From Scytonema sp. RU_4_4 (GTDB lineage: Bacteria; Cyanobacteriota; Cyanobacteriia; Cyanobacteriales; Nostocaceae): 64,000 nucleotides of DNA. The stretch lies in the NCBI GenBank assembly GCA_012031965.1, contig JAAUSC010000005.1, positions 1-64,000 of the forward strand, given 5' to 3'. The position numbers and the translations under genes were made by a program. The stretch's first letter is position 1. Every line of letters begins with the position of its first letter. The notes beneath the pieces are model-generated. The model was not told where the DNA came from and made no database searches. It was given only the letters and a program-made list of their open reading frames with translations. Positions 1-6,938 of the stretch are shown here, piece after piece.

Positions 1-112
1 ATCAGAAAAATTTTGGACTTAATTAGCGTAATTTAGAAGTCCTTTTTAACTATAGGGTAAATAATTCTAGACTTACGTGTTTTTTCCATTTTCCAGCCTG
101 AAAATTTTCTGC

Positions 113-2191
113 TTAAGGTGCGTCTCTTCTAATTTTTTCGATAATCTTCGCAATTTCTGTTTTTTGCTTTGAAATTTCATCTTTTAATTCTTGACAAGAT
201 TCATTGATTTTTAATAACAATTCAGGTCGTGTATCATTTAAAAAAACATAAATTAATGTTTCAATTATTTTTAAACTTTTAGCTTCAGCGAAAATTTCTG
301 AAATTATCTGTTCGATAAAACTCTTGGGAATTATTTTTTTAGGATCGAATGCGAATTCAGGAAAATCTTTTGTTCGAGGATATTTTAGTCTAGCTTCTAA
401 ATTTTTAAAATAAGATAATATTCGCTCGACTTCTTCTAAAATCGTTTCATAAAGGGTAGGCTTTAATGTCTTTATAAAATCTTCAAAACTATCCGTGACA
501 CTCTTTTTTATTTCTGATTTCTTAAATCTGAAGTTGATATCACTTATTGAATTTAAAAACTCGGCTTGTTTTTTACACCACTTATCAACTTCTTCGTGTA
601 GTAAAGATTCACATTTATCTGGCAACCTAACTGTAATAGCATACCAAAATCCTCGTAGTGTTTCGTTGTGTAATTTCTTATCGCCAAAACGCTTATCCTT
701 TGTTTTTGTGTCACAACAAACTCGAATTATTGGAATTTCTGATGAAACTTTCTCTTGTATATAGTTTTCTAATTCATCCAGAGTATCATCACTAGTTAGG
801 TAGTCTGCATGAGTTAACACAACTATTACACGATATTTATCTGTAATTAATTTTTTGATGATATTAAACTCGAAATCTTCTACCCTTTTAATGGCTGCAT
901 TAATACAATAGAATATTGTATGAAACCACTCACTAACTGGACGATTTGTTCCACGCTTTTTTAGTTCATCAGTAAGCATTTCATACCATTCTGTAGCATT
1001 GCCAACTTCTAAACCCTCAGAATCATAAATATTGATGGGGATACTTTCCCAAATAAAATTATATTTCTCAAACCCTTTCGTTACTGATTTGCCTACACCA
1101 GTTTTAGCAACATCCTTATCAAAAAGATAATTGACCAATGAACTCTTCCCAACTCCTGCTTTACCAAAAACCGCGATGTTGTAAACAATTTGTTCAAATT
1201 CTGAAGATTGCATAAATACCTCCTTTGTTTGTTCGATTCTACAATGATTTAACTCTTGAGAATACGATTCTATCTTGTGGTCTAATAAAATCTGAGATTT
1301 TCTGATTCCAAGAATACTTTTAGGAAGACGAAATAATCTTTCTTGTCTCAAACTATCTGAATATTCAACAATTTTTTCATTTAAATCAATAAATTTGAGA
1401 ATACCTACAGGCGGATAATCAAGATTTGGTATTTGTAAATTACGTAGCTCATCTGGAATTGGCAAACCCAAATTGTGTAACAGATTCAATGCATTATTGA
1501 AAAATTGAGTAGTAAATTCAATTTTTGATTTAGTCTGATAATCAGGTGGTAGATGAGGTACGATATCATTTTTATTCTCTATCCTGAAATGTGGCACTTT
1601 ACAATCTTCATACCTAGATGCAAACGCACTATCTCCTACACGTGGTGCGCCAAAAGTATAAACATCACTAATAGGAAAATTCTGTCTTTTTAATCTATAT
1701 GCAGCTAACGTGGCTAATGCACCACCTAAACTATGCCCTGTTAAACATATCTTGCGTGGTTTTAATTGTTCTATTACAGATTGAATTTCAGACAATATTT
1801 CTTCCATCAGTAATGCAAAACCAATATGAATTTCACATCCATAAATGTCAATGTTTTTTATTTTCTGCTCACCTATCCGAGAATTCGGACTTTCTTGATG
1901 AATATCTAATGCAGGAAGAAAATTACAGAACATACAAGCTAGCATATCTAAGAAAATATCAGTCTCTTGATTGATATTTTTTGATACAACTGTCCCTCGA
2001 AATGCAATAATTAATTCTTCGTTTAGAAATCCCGATAATGCAATTACAGGAGCAGAAACAGTCTTGTCACTAGGCTGAATTAATTTAATATTACGTAGTA
2101 GTAATTGGGCATCTTTACTTTGGTAAGGTTTAGATTCGTAAGTTGCAGAGCATATATTTGCAAGTATTTTGGCTTTTTCCAGGCTAAACAT
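113..2191 (-). CDS. Class-3 lipase / P-loop GTPase fusion protein
   Basis: 692 aa. Residues about 1-320 look like an alpha/beta-hydrolase class-3 lipase: oxyanion region 'AFRGT', nucleophile elbow GHSLGG (Ser154), 'NKNDIVP' with Asp209, and a late 'LDHKIESY' with the likely catalytic His305. Residues about 330-530 are an Era/dynamin-like GTPase: P-loop GKAGVGKSS (343-351), switch Thr near 371, DSEG (390-393) as G3, THAD (460-463) in place of N/TKxD as G4. The C-terminal ~160 residues are charged and probably helical. There is no signal peptide, so it should be cytosolic. Domain assignment is from motifs. A role in membrane-lipid attack gated by GTPase sensing (a defence or stress function) is inference, helped by the neighbouring toxin-antitoxin genes. 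The start ATG has no Shine-Dalgarno, whereas Met327 inside the frame has a strong one. Confidence 0.85.
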   Translation of the reverse strand: MFSLEKAKILANICSATYESKPYQSKDAQLLLRNIKLIQPSDKTVSAPVIALSGFLNEELIIAFRGTVVSKNINQETDIFLDMLACMFCNFLPALDIHQESPNSRIGEQKIKNIDIYGCEIHIGFALLMEEILSEIQSVIEQLKPRKICLTGHSLGGALATLAAYRLKRQNFPISDVYTFGAPRVGDSAFASRYEDCKVPHFRIENKNDIVPHLPPDYQTKSKIEFTTQFFNNALNLLHNLGLPIPDELRNLQIPNLDYPPVGILKFIDLNEKIVEYSDSLRQERLFRLPKSILGIRKSQILLDHKIESYSQELNHCRIEQTKEVFMQSSEFEQIVYNIAVFGKAGVGKSSLVNYLFDKDVAKTGVGKSVTKGFEKYNFIWESIPINIYDSEGLEVGNATEWYEMLTDELKKRGTNRPVSEWFHTIFYCINAAIKRVEDFEFNIIKKLITDKYRVIVVLTHADYLTSDDTLDELENYIQEKVSSEIPIIRVCCDTKTKDKRFGDKKLHNETLRGFWYAITVRLPDKCESLLHEEVDKWCKKQAEFLNSISDINFRFKKSEIKKSVTDSFEDFIKTLKPTLYETILEEVERILSYFKNLEARLKYPRTKDFPEFAFDPKKIIPKSFIEQIISEIFAEAKSLKIIETLIYVFLNDTRPELLLKINESCQELKDEISKQKTEIAKIIEKIRRDAP
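1211..1224 (-). promoter_or_regulatory. Internal Shine-Dalgarno and start codon (GTPase-only isoform)
   Basis: On the minus strand AGGAGG (1219-1224) lies five bases before an in-frame ATG (1211-1213, Met327 of the fusion). Spacing and sequence are near ideal, and the codon sits exactly between the lipase and GTPase domains. Translation from here would give a 366-residue GTPase without the lipase. It may also be a relic of two formerly separate genes. Confidence 0.55.
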
Positions 2192-2570
2192 TGTTTTATT
2201 TGCTGAGTTATTAGTGAGACTTTAGAAGTTTCTCGCAGAAAACATTTCCTTTATTGAGCCTTAATCCGAGTATGCAACGTTTCCCGTATTTGCACCAGAC
2301 CAGATATATCAGTTAAGGTATCAGTTAAGAATTTAGTGGAATGCTTGTGTCAGCAAAGAGTGTGCAACGAAGCGCGATCACACTTCATTAACGCCATCCC
2401 AGTAGAGCGATCGCTTATTTGACACAGTTGTTAAGAGTGCGATCGCCTTTATGAAGGGATGAACATCAGGGGGGTGACTGGGTTAACAGCAGCGCAGCGA
2501 TCGGTACTTTTGGCTTTGGGGGCGGTGGATGGTGTGGGAAAATAATGGTAGTACCTGTCCCTACACACAA
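2192..2570. other. Non-coding spacer with dispersed repeats
   Basis: No convincing gene. It contains the first copy of a 66-bp direct repeat (2315-2380) and several GCGATCGC-type sites. The region separates the lipase-GTPase gene from the BrnTA pair. Confidence 0.6.
2315..2380 (+). repeat. 66-bp direct repeat, copy 1
   Basis: This stretch recurs without a mismatch that I can see at 3212-3277, in the same orientation. The two copies bracket the BrnA/BrnT genes. Confidence 0.85.
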
Positions 2571-2810
2571 TCAGAGATTTTTGATTTGACTATGCTGTTC
2601 GAGTCGCTCGGCAATCCATACTTTTATGATTGATTGTCGGGTTACACCAATTCGCTCTGCTTCCCTATCAAGTGCTTCAATTACCCATAAGGGGAAATCA
2701 ACATTTACCCGTCGCTGCTCGTAGCCAGGACGACGAACTGTAGAAAGGTCTAAGTAAGAGGTAATATCCTCTCCAGAGTCAAATTTTTCATCAAATTCTT
2801 CAGCCTTCAT
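2571..2810 (-). CDS. brnA: BrnA-like antitoxin (ribbon-helix-helix)
   Basis: 79 aa. The N-terminus (MKAEEFDEKFDSGEDITSY) is typical of BrnA-type antitoxins. Residues about 31-70 (RRVNVDFPLWVIEALDREA onward) fit a ribbon-helix-helix (CopG-like) DNA-binding fold in which the V-N-V-D strand pairs in the dimer. By family it neutralises the BrnT toxin and represses its own operon. It overlaps the end of brnT by 11 bp and is translated after it, the usual BrnT-BrnA order. GAGG lies nine bases before ATG 2810. The operator candidate is the palindrome upstream of brnT. Confidence 0.85.
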   Translation of the reverse strand: MKAEEFDEKFDSGEDITSYLDLSTVRRPGYEQRRVNVDFPLWVIEALDREAERIGVTRQSIIKVWIAERLEQHSQIKNL

Positions 2811-3075
2811 ATATTTTTACCTCTTCATCTCTTGCTCGCCTGACTGATATTATTCGCACCCGCTCTTCTCTGTATGTGATGACGGCAGACCAATGTTTCC
2901 CATTTATCAGTCCAATTACAAGAAACCTTGGTTCATCAATGTTACGAGCAGCGACTTCTACACGGTTTCTATCGCCCCACAGTTCTTGCGCCTCTATGAA
3001 ATCAATACCATGTTTTACTTTATTTGCAGCACTTTTTTGCTCGTCGAACTCAAATTCCATAGAGATTAGAGCCAT
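2800..3075 (-). CDS. brnT: BrnT family toxin (RelE-fold ribonuclease)
   Basis: 91 aa, the normal BrnT length. Recognisable features are 'FEFDEQKSAANKVKHGIDF' near the N-terminus, 'RFLVIGLINGKHWSAVIT' in the middle and the C-terminal 'RIISVRRARDEEVKIYE', where BrnT proteins carry the basic residues needed for RNA cleavage. Family knowledge: a RelE-like ribonuclease that slows growth when freed from BrnA. The start at ATG 3075 is preceded by AAGGA. ATG 3060 (MEFEFD) is an alternative closer to typical BrnT starts. It is the first gene of the two-gene operon. Confidence 0.88.
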   Translation of the reverse strand: MALISMEFEFDEQKSAANKVKHGIDFIEAQELWGDRNRVEVAARNIDEPRFLVIGLINGKHWSAVITYREERVRIISVRRARDEEVKIYEG

Positions 3076-3090
3076 TAATCCTTAAAAAAG

Positions 3091-3105
3091 GTATATTTAA
3101 TATAC
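3091..3105. promoter_or_regulatory. Candidate BrnA operator (perfect inverted repeat)
   Basis: GTATATTTAATATAC is a perfect 15-base inverted repeat 16 bases upstream of the brnT start. Position and AT-rich symmetry fit an autoregulatory site for the ribbon-helix-helix antitoxin. Binding is inferred. Confidence 0.5.
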
Positions 3106-3211
3106 TATTTTTCATCTTTTTTTGACTTTGGATTTGGATATTGGGATTGACACAAAACTCACCCATCGTCCTTAATCTGTGATGGCAGCGATCGCCGACA
3201 TCAATAACATC

Positions 3212-3277
3212 TAAGGTATCAGTTAAGAATTTAGTGGAATGCTTGTGTCAGCAAAGAGTGTGCAACGAAGCGCGATC
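3212..3277 (+). repeat. 66-bp direct repeat, copy 2
   Basis: Same sequence and orientation as 2315-2380. Together the copies flank the BrnT/BrnA operon. Confidence 0.85.
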
Positions 3278-3325
3278 GCGCCAAACGCACTCTCTAGAGC
3301 GATCGCCTATATCACACCCATCACC

Positions 3326-3399
3326 AAAAGTGCGATAGCTAGCCCCTTAGGGGGCGCTGCGCAAACGCTGCTGCCTTTGGCAGAACGTCCACATTAACC
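3326..3399 (+). repeat. 74-bp dispersed repeat, copy 1
   Basis: Nearly identical to 4504-4577, same orientation. The core AGCCCCTTAGGGGGCGCTGC recurs inverted between glcE and glcF. GC-rich and able to fold. A dispersed non-coding repeat. Confidence 0.8.
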
Positions 3400-3659
3400 T
3401 CATCATCACAAGTGCGTAGACGCTGCATCGGCTTGTCGATAGACATCGCCTGTAGTAAAGTAGCAAATGCGTAGGCGTAGCCCGTCGTAGACATCGCCTT
3501 TAACAGATCATCACAGACAGCATAAATCGTAAATATTTCATTGCTTTGCAGATGGCACTGGCAACGGTTTACGGTTGAGATTACCTGCTACCATAGAATT
3601 GCCTATTGTCACCATTCAAGATGCTGATGAAGTTCTGGCTTACCTGAGAGGTTGTGTAT

Positions 3660-3929
3660 ATGCCTTACCCTAAACTAAGTGACGAAGAAATTATCCGACG
3701 CGGTAAAGAATTATACGAGAAGCATATTCGTCCCCAAGTTGAGATAACAGAGAATATTGGTAAACTGATCTCCATCAATGTTGAAACGGGTGAATATGAG
3801 ATAGGCGACGATCTGCTAGTAACAAGCCGTCGTTTACAAGCTAAACAGGCTGATGCGGCAATTTGGGCAGAAAGGATTGGCTATGATGCTGTGTATGCTG
3901 TTGGTGGTTCATTAGTTAGGACTATATAG
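3660..3929 (+). CDS. Small conserved-type hypothetical protein, partner of retropepsin-like gene
   Basis: About 90 aa, charged and acidic, no membrane segment or known motif. 'LSDEEIIRRGKELYEKHIR' is probably helical. 'GKLISINVETGEYEIGDDLL' followed by 'AIWAERIGYDAVYAVGG' reads like the small partner proteins that precede clan-AA aspartic protease genes in cyanobacteria. ATG 3660 has GAGAGG eight bases upstream. GTG 3654 is possible but badly spaced. Its stop overlaps the next gene's start by one base (TAGTG), so the two are translationally coupled. Function unknown. An antitoxin-like or substrate role is only a guess. Confidence 0.7.
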   Translation: MPYPKLSDEEIIRRGKELYEKHIRPQVEITENIGKLISINVETGEYEIGDDLLVTSRRLQAKQADAAIWAERIGYDAVYAVGGSLVRTI

Positions 3930-4297
3930 TGATACACGGAATGGTGGTTGGACTTCAGGCACGAATGAGTGTTCTTGTTTGTTCAGAAGGAAATTCAGAT
4001 GTAGAAATCGAGTTCGTTGTCGATACAGGTTTTGAAGGTTTCCTCACCTTACCACCCAACATGGTTGCAGAACTTGGCTTGCCCTACATTGCTAAGATTC
4101 AAGCAAATCTTGCCGATAACTCCAAAGTGGCGACAAATGCTTATGCAATCAGAATTATATGGAACGGTGTTGAGCGTGATGTTGTAGTGCTGGCGATGGG
4201 TCGTCGTCCCCTGATCGGAACGGCACTACTTGAAGATTATCACCTCAGCATAGATTTCTGTGAAGGTGGTACTGTTTTGGTTGATGAAATCTTGTAA
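3929..4297 (+). CDS. Clan AA (retropepsin-like) aspartic protease
   Basis: 122 aa. 'IEFVVDTGFEGFLTLP' contains the D-T/S-G active-site triad (DTG) in the beta-hairpin setting typical of single-domain retropepsin-like proteases, which act as dimers. The later 'RRPLIGTALLEDYHLSIDF' matches the hydrophobic-hydrophobic-Gly block near the C-terminus of the fold. No signal peptide. GTG 3929 overlaps the upstream stop; ATG 3941 is an alternative. This protease plus small-partner arrangement is common in cyanobacterial accessory regions, but its substrate is unknown. Confidence 0.75.
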   Translation: MIHGMVVGLQARMSVLVCSEGNSDVEIEFVVDTGFEGFLTLPPNMVAELGLPYIAKIQANLADNSKVATNAYAIRIIWNGVERDVVVLAMGRRPLIGTALLEDYHLSIDFCEGGTVLVDEIL

Positions 4298-4737
4298 TCT
4301 CCTTTAAAGGAGAGGTGTTAGCGATGTCTACGACGGGCTACGCCTACGCAAGCTAACATATTCATTGTGGCAACAGCAAAAATACATTTTTTAACAAGTG
4401 CAAACTTTATCATCTGCGATCGCCTAAATCAATCCCATCAACAGTTGTTAAGAGAGCGTTCACGTAGTGGCGGCTTCCGCATCGCCCACATCACCCTATC
4501 ACTAAAAGTGCGATAGCTAGCCCCTAAGGGGGCGCTGCGCAAACGCTGCTGCCTTTGGCAGAACGCCCACATTAACCCTTCAACAAATTCTGATAGTGAT
4601 ACTTCTAAGCTAACTTATAGTGTGCTGATTGAAAGTGAGCAAGATGGTAGATAGTGTATTAAAAGAAGAGAAGTCCTAGCTAATACAGGAATAGAAGCAG
4701 TAGACTTTATAGAAGAAAGCTACGTTAAGTCATTGCT
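4298..4737. other. Non-coding repeat-rich spacer
   Basis: No gene recognised. It contains an inverted copy of the 3469-3497 segment (4321-4350) and the second 74-bp repeat (4504-4577). Confidence 0.55.
4504..4577 (+). repeat. 74-bp dispersed repeat, copy 2
   Basis: Matches 3326-3399 with a few substitutions, same orientation. Confidence 0.8.
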
Positions 4738-4950
4738 ATGACAACAAAAGACGCAATTTTTGAAGTGATTGAACAACTGCCAGAGCAGCAGCTGGAAGAC
4801 GTGTTGCGGTATGTTCAACAGCTGGCTTCCGGAAATCCCCAGAACCAGAATCCACCCACTTCCAGCAGCGACCCCCTGGCAAACTTTATCGGTGCAGTAT
4901 CTCATGGCTCCCTAGCTGTCAACTTAGACTCGGAACTGTATGGCGACTAA
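4738..4950 (+). CDS. Antitoxin-like small protein (DUF2281-like)
   Basis: 70 aa. 'AIFEVIEQLPEQQLEDVLRYVQQL' is the helical pattern of DUF2281/VapB-like antitoxins in cyanobacteria. The rest is polar and probably disordered, ending 'LAVNLDSELYGD', and would wrap the toxin. It overlaps the PIN-domain gene by 11 bp, the expected antitoxin-toxin arrangement. DNA binding by the N-terminus and autoregulation are family-based inference. Confidence 0.75.
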   Translation: MTTKDAIFEVIEQLPEQQLEDVLRYVQQLASGNPQNQNPPTSSSDPLANFIGAVSHGSLAVNLDSELYGD

Positions 4951-5368
4951 GCTTTTCATTGATACTTGGGGTTGGCTTACGCTCCACGACAAAAGTGAAC
5001 GCTATCATCATGAAGCTACAAAAGCTTACCAACGTGCCATTGCTCAAAATGGACAAATTTATACAACTGACTACGTTCTTGACGAAACATTCACTTTCTT
5101 TTTTCGACGACTTCCTGCACCAAGGGCTGATCAATCCATGAAAGCACTGCTGTCAGCCTTTTCGTCTGATAATTTTTATTTAATCCGCATTACTGAAGAA
5201 CGCTTTGCCCAAACCCAAGTACTCCGTTCTAAGTTTCTCGATAAGCCCCTGATTTCTTTTACTGACTTGACCTCAATGGTCGTTATGCAAGAATGTAACA
5301 TTACAACAATCCTCACCGAAGACGCTCACTTCACTCATGTGGGCATGGGCTTTCAGCTAGTTCCCTAA
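4940..5368 (+). CDS. PIN-domain toxin (VapC-like ribonuclease)
   Basis: 142 aa. PIN signature: 'KLFIDTWGW' with the first metal Asp, 'YVLDETFTFF' with D/E in the second acidic position, 'LISFTDLTSMVV' with the third acidic residue and the usual S/T-x-x-D block, and 'ILTEDAHF' with the last Asp. By family, a Mg-dependent endoribonuclease held inactive by the upstream antitoxin. The start ATG lies within the antitoxin gene. 'F-L-D' and 'F-T-D' spacing and length are normal for VapC-like proteins. Confidence 0.85.
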   Translation: MATKLFIDTWGWLTLHDKSERYHHEATKAYQRAIAQNGQIYTTDYVLDETFTFFFRRLPAPRADQSMKALLSAFSSDNFYLIRITEERFAQTQVLRSKFLDKPLISFTDLTSMVVMQECNITTILTEDAHFTHVGMGFQLVP

Positions 5369-5540
5369 TTAGTGTTGAACTAGCGTCAGGCTAGGCGGTC
5401 AGGGAGCATCCCAATTTTGCAAAAATAAAGGAACCAACATAATTCGCGATTGCGTTATACAGCAAGGCTTTCACCAAAGCTAATAACAATGTGCTTCTTT
5501 CATAAACCATATTGATATATAGAGAGTCTAAAACAAACAA

Positions 5541-6833
5541 ATGAAAGCGCTAGCCTCTTATTTCGCATCTATTGTCGGCACAGAAAATGCTGTCTGTTGG
5601 GAAGATGTTCCACTCAGTCAGCAAAAATCCATATTACAAGCTATTGCTTCCCCAAATCCTCCCGGTTGTATCGTCTATCCTCACACCACAGAACAGTTAG
5701 CGCAAGTCATAACAGAAGCATATCGCAACAAGTGGCGCGTTTTGCCATGCGGTAGTGGTAGTAAACTGAGTTGGGGTGGGTTAGTCAAAGATGTTGATGT
5801 CGTAGTCAGTACAGAACGCCTTAACCAACTCATTGAACACGCCGTTGGTGATTTAACAGTTACAGTCGCAGCGGGAATGAAGTTTTCCCATCTCCAAGAA
5901 ATGTTGGTAAACTCTCGGCAATTTCTTGCTCTTGACCCAATAACACAAGAGACAGCAACTATTGGTGGTATTGTTGCAACTGCTGATACAGGTTCCCTAC
6001 GGCAACGTTATGGTAGTGTACGGGATCAACTCTTGGGGATCACCTTTGTACGTGCTGATGGACAAATCGCCAAAGCTGGCGGGAGAGTGGTGAAAAATGT
6101 TGCTGGATACGACTTGATGAAATTATTTGCTGGGTCGTATGGCACATTGGGGGTAATTAGTCAAGTAACATTTCGTGTTTATCCTATGCACGAGATATCG
6201 GGAACGGTGGTGCTGACTGGTGACGCAAAGGCTGTCTCTCAAGCTGCTGATGTCCTCAGAGGTTCTGCGTTAACACCAACTCAAGCTGATTTGCTCTCAA
6301 CACAACTGGTGTCTAGCTTGGGGTTAGGACAAGGATTGGGATTAATTGCTCGCTTCCAAAGTATTGCTGAGAGTGTGAAGGAACAGTCAAACCGGCTTTT
6401 GGAAGTCGGGGAACAACTTGGGTTAAAAGGAACGATATATTCAGCGGCGGATGAAGCTGATTTATGGCGCATATTGCGAGAACAAATGCATTCTTCTGCC
6501 CATGAGTCTGTAATAAGTTGCAAAATAGGAGTGTTGCCTACTTCTGCTGTTGAAGTTTTGACTCAAGCAGATATGGGTTGGATTCACATCGCTAGTGGTT
6601 TGGGGGGGTTGCGGTTTGAGGGTGACAACAAGATTGATAAGGTGTTGGGGATGCGAAATCTTTGTCAAACCAATGGCGGTTTCCTCACTATTTTGGAAGC
6701 ACCAGTGAAGGTTAAGCAACAGTTAGATGTATGGGGCTACGCTGGTAATGCTGTGCAGTTGATGCGTCTGATAAAAGAGCAGTTTGATAAGGAATGTATT
6801 TTAAGTCCGGGTCGTTTTGTGGGTGGGATTTAG
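5541..6833 (+). CDS. glcE: Glycolate oxidase FAD-binding subunit GlcE
   Basis: 430 aa. FAD-binding PCMH-type domain: 'VLPCGSGSKLSWGG', 'LTVTVAAGMKFSHLQEML', 'ATIGGIVATADTG', 'GGRVVKNVAGYDLMKLFAGSYGTLGVI'. With GlcD and GlcF, GlcE oxidises glycolate to glyoxylate and feeds electrons to the quinone pool, the entry of photorespiratory carbon salvage. The N-terminus is somewhat longer than in enterobacterial GlcE. No clear Shine-Dalgarno. It lies 105 bp before glcF on the same strand, and no glcD is present nearby. Confidence 0.9.
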   Translation: MKALASYFASIVGTENAVCWEDVPLSQQKSILQAIASPNPPGCIVYPHTTEQLAQVITEAYRNKWRVLPCGSGSKLSWGGLVKDVDVVVSTERLNQLIEHAVGDLTVTVAAGMKFSHLQEMLVNSRQFLALDPITQETATIGGIVATADTGSLRQRYGSVRDQLLGITFVRADGQIAKAGGRVVKNVAGYDLMKLFAGSYGTLGVISQVTFRVYPMHEISGTVVLTGDAKAVSQAADVLRGSALTPTQADLLSTQLVSSLGLGQGLGLIARFQSIAESVKEQSNRLLEVGEQLGLKGTIYSAADEADLWRILREQMHSSAHESVISCKIGVLPTSAVEVLTQADMGWIHIASGLGGLRFEGDNKIDKVLGMRNLCQTNGGFLTILEAPVKVKQQLDVWGYAGNAVQLMRLIKEQFDKECILSPGRFVGGI

Positions 6834-6837
6834 GAAA

Positions 6838-6905
6838 CGAACCGCGTTAGCGTTTGCGCAGCGCCCCCTTAGGGGCTAGCGTGTCCGCAGGACATAGGCG
6901 CAAAG
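6838..6905. repeat. Inverted copy of the GC-rich dispersed repeat
   Basis: The glcE-glcF spacer carries GCGCAGCGCCCCCTTAGGGG, the reverse complement of the core of the 74-bp repeats at 3326 and 4504. The CCCCCTTAGGGG centre can form a hairpin between the two glc cistrons. Confidence 0.6.
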
Positions 6906-6938
6906 GACGCAAAGAAAGAGGGGAGAAGAAGAAATAAT

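Larger units (their letters stand above)
3106..3659. other. Non-coding repeat-rich spacer
   Basis: Holds the second 66-bp direct repeat, the first 74-bp repeat (3326-3399) and a 29-base segment around 3469-3497 that recurs inverted near 4321-4350. From about 3533 an open frame without ATG/GTG/TTG start (ending at TAA 3671-3673) reads into the next gene and may be a relic. Confidence 0.5.
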
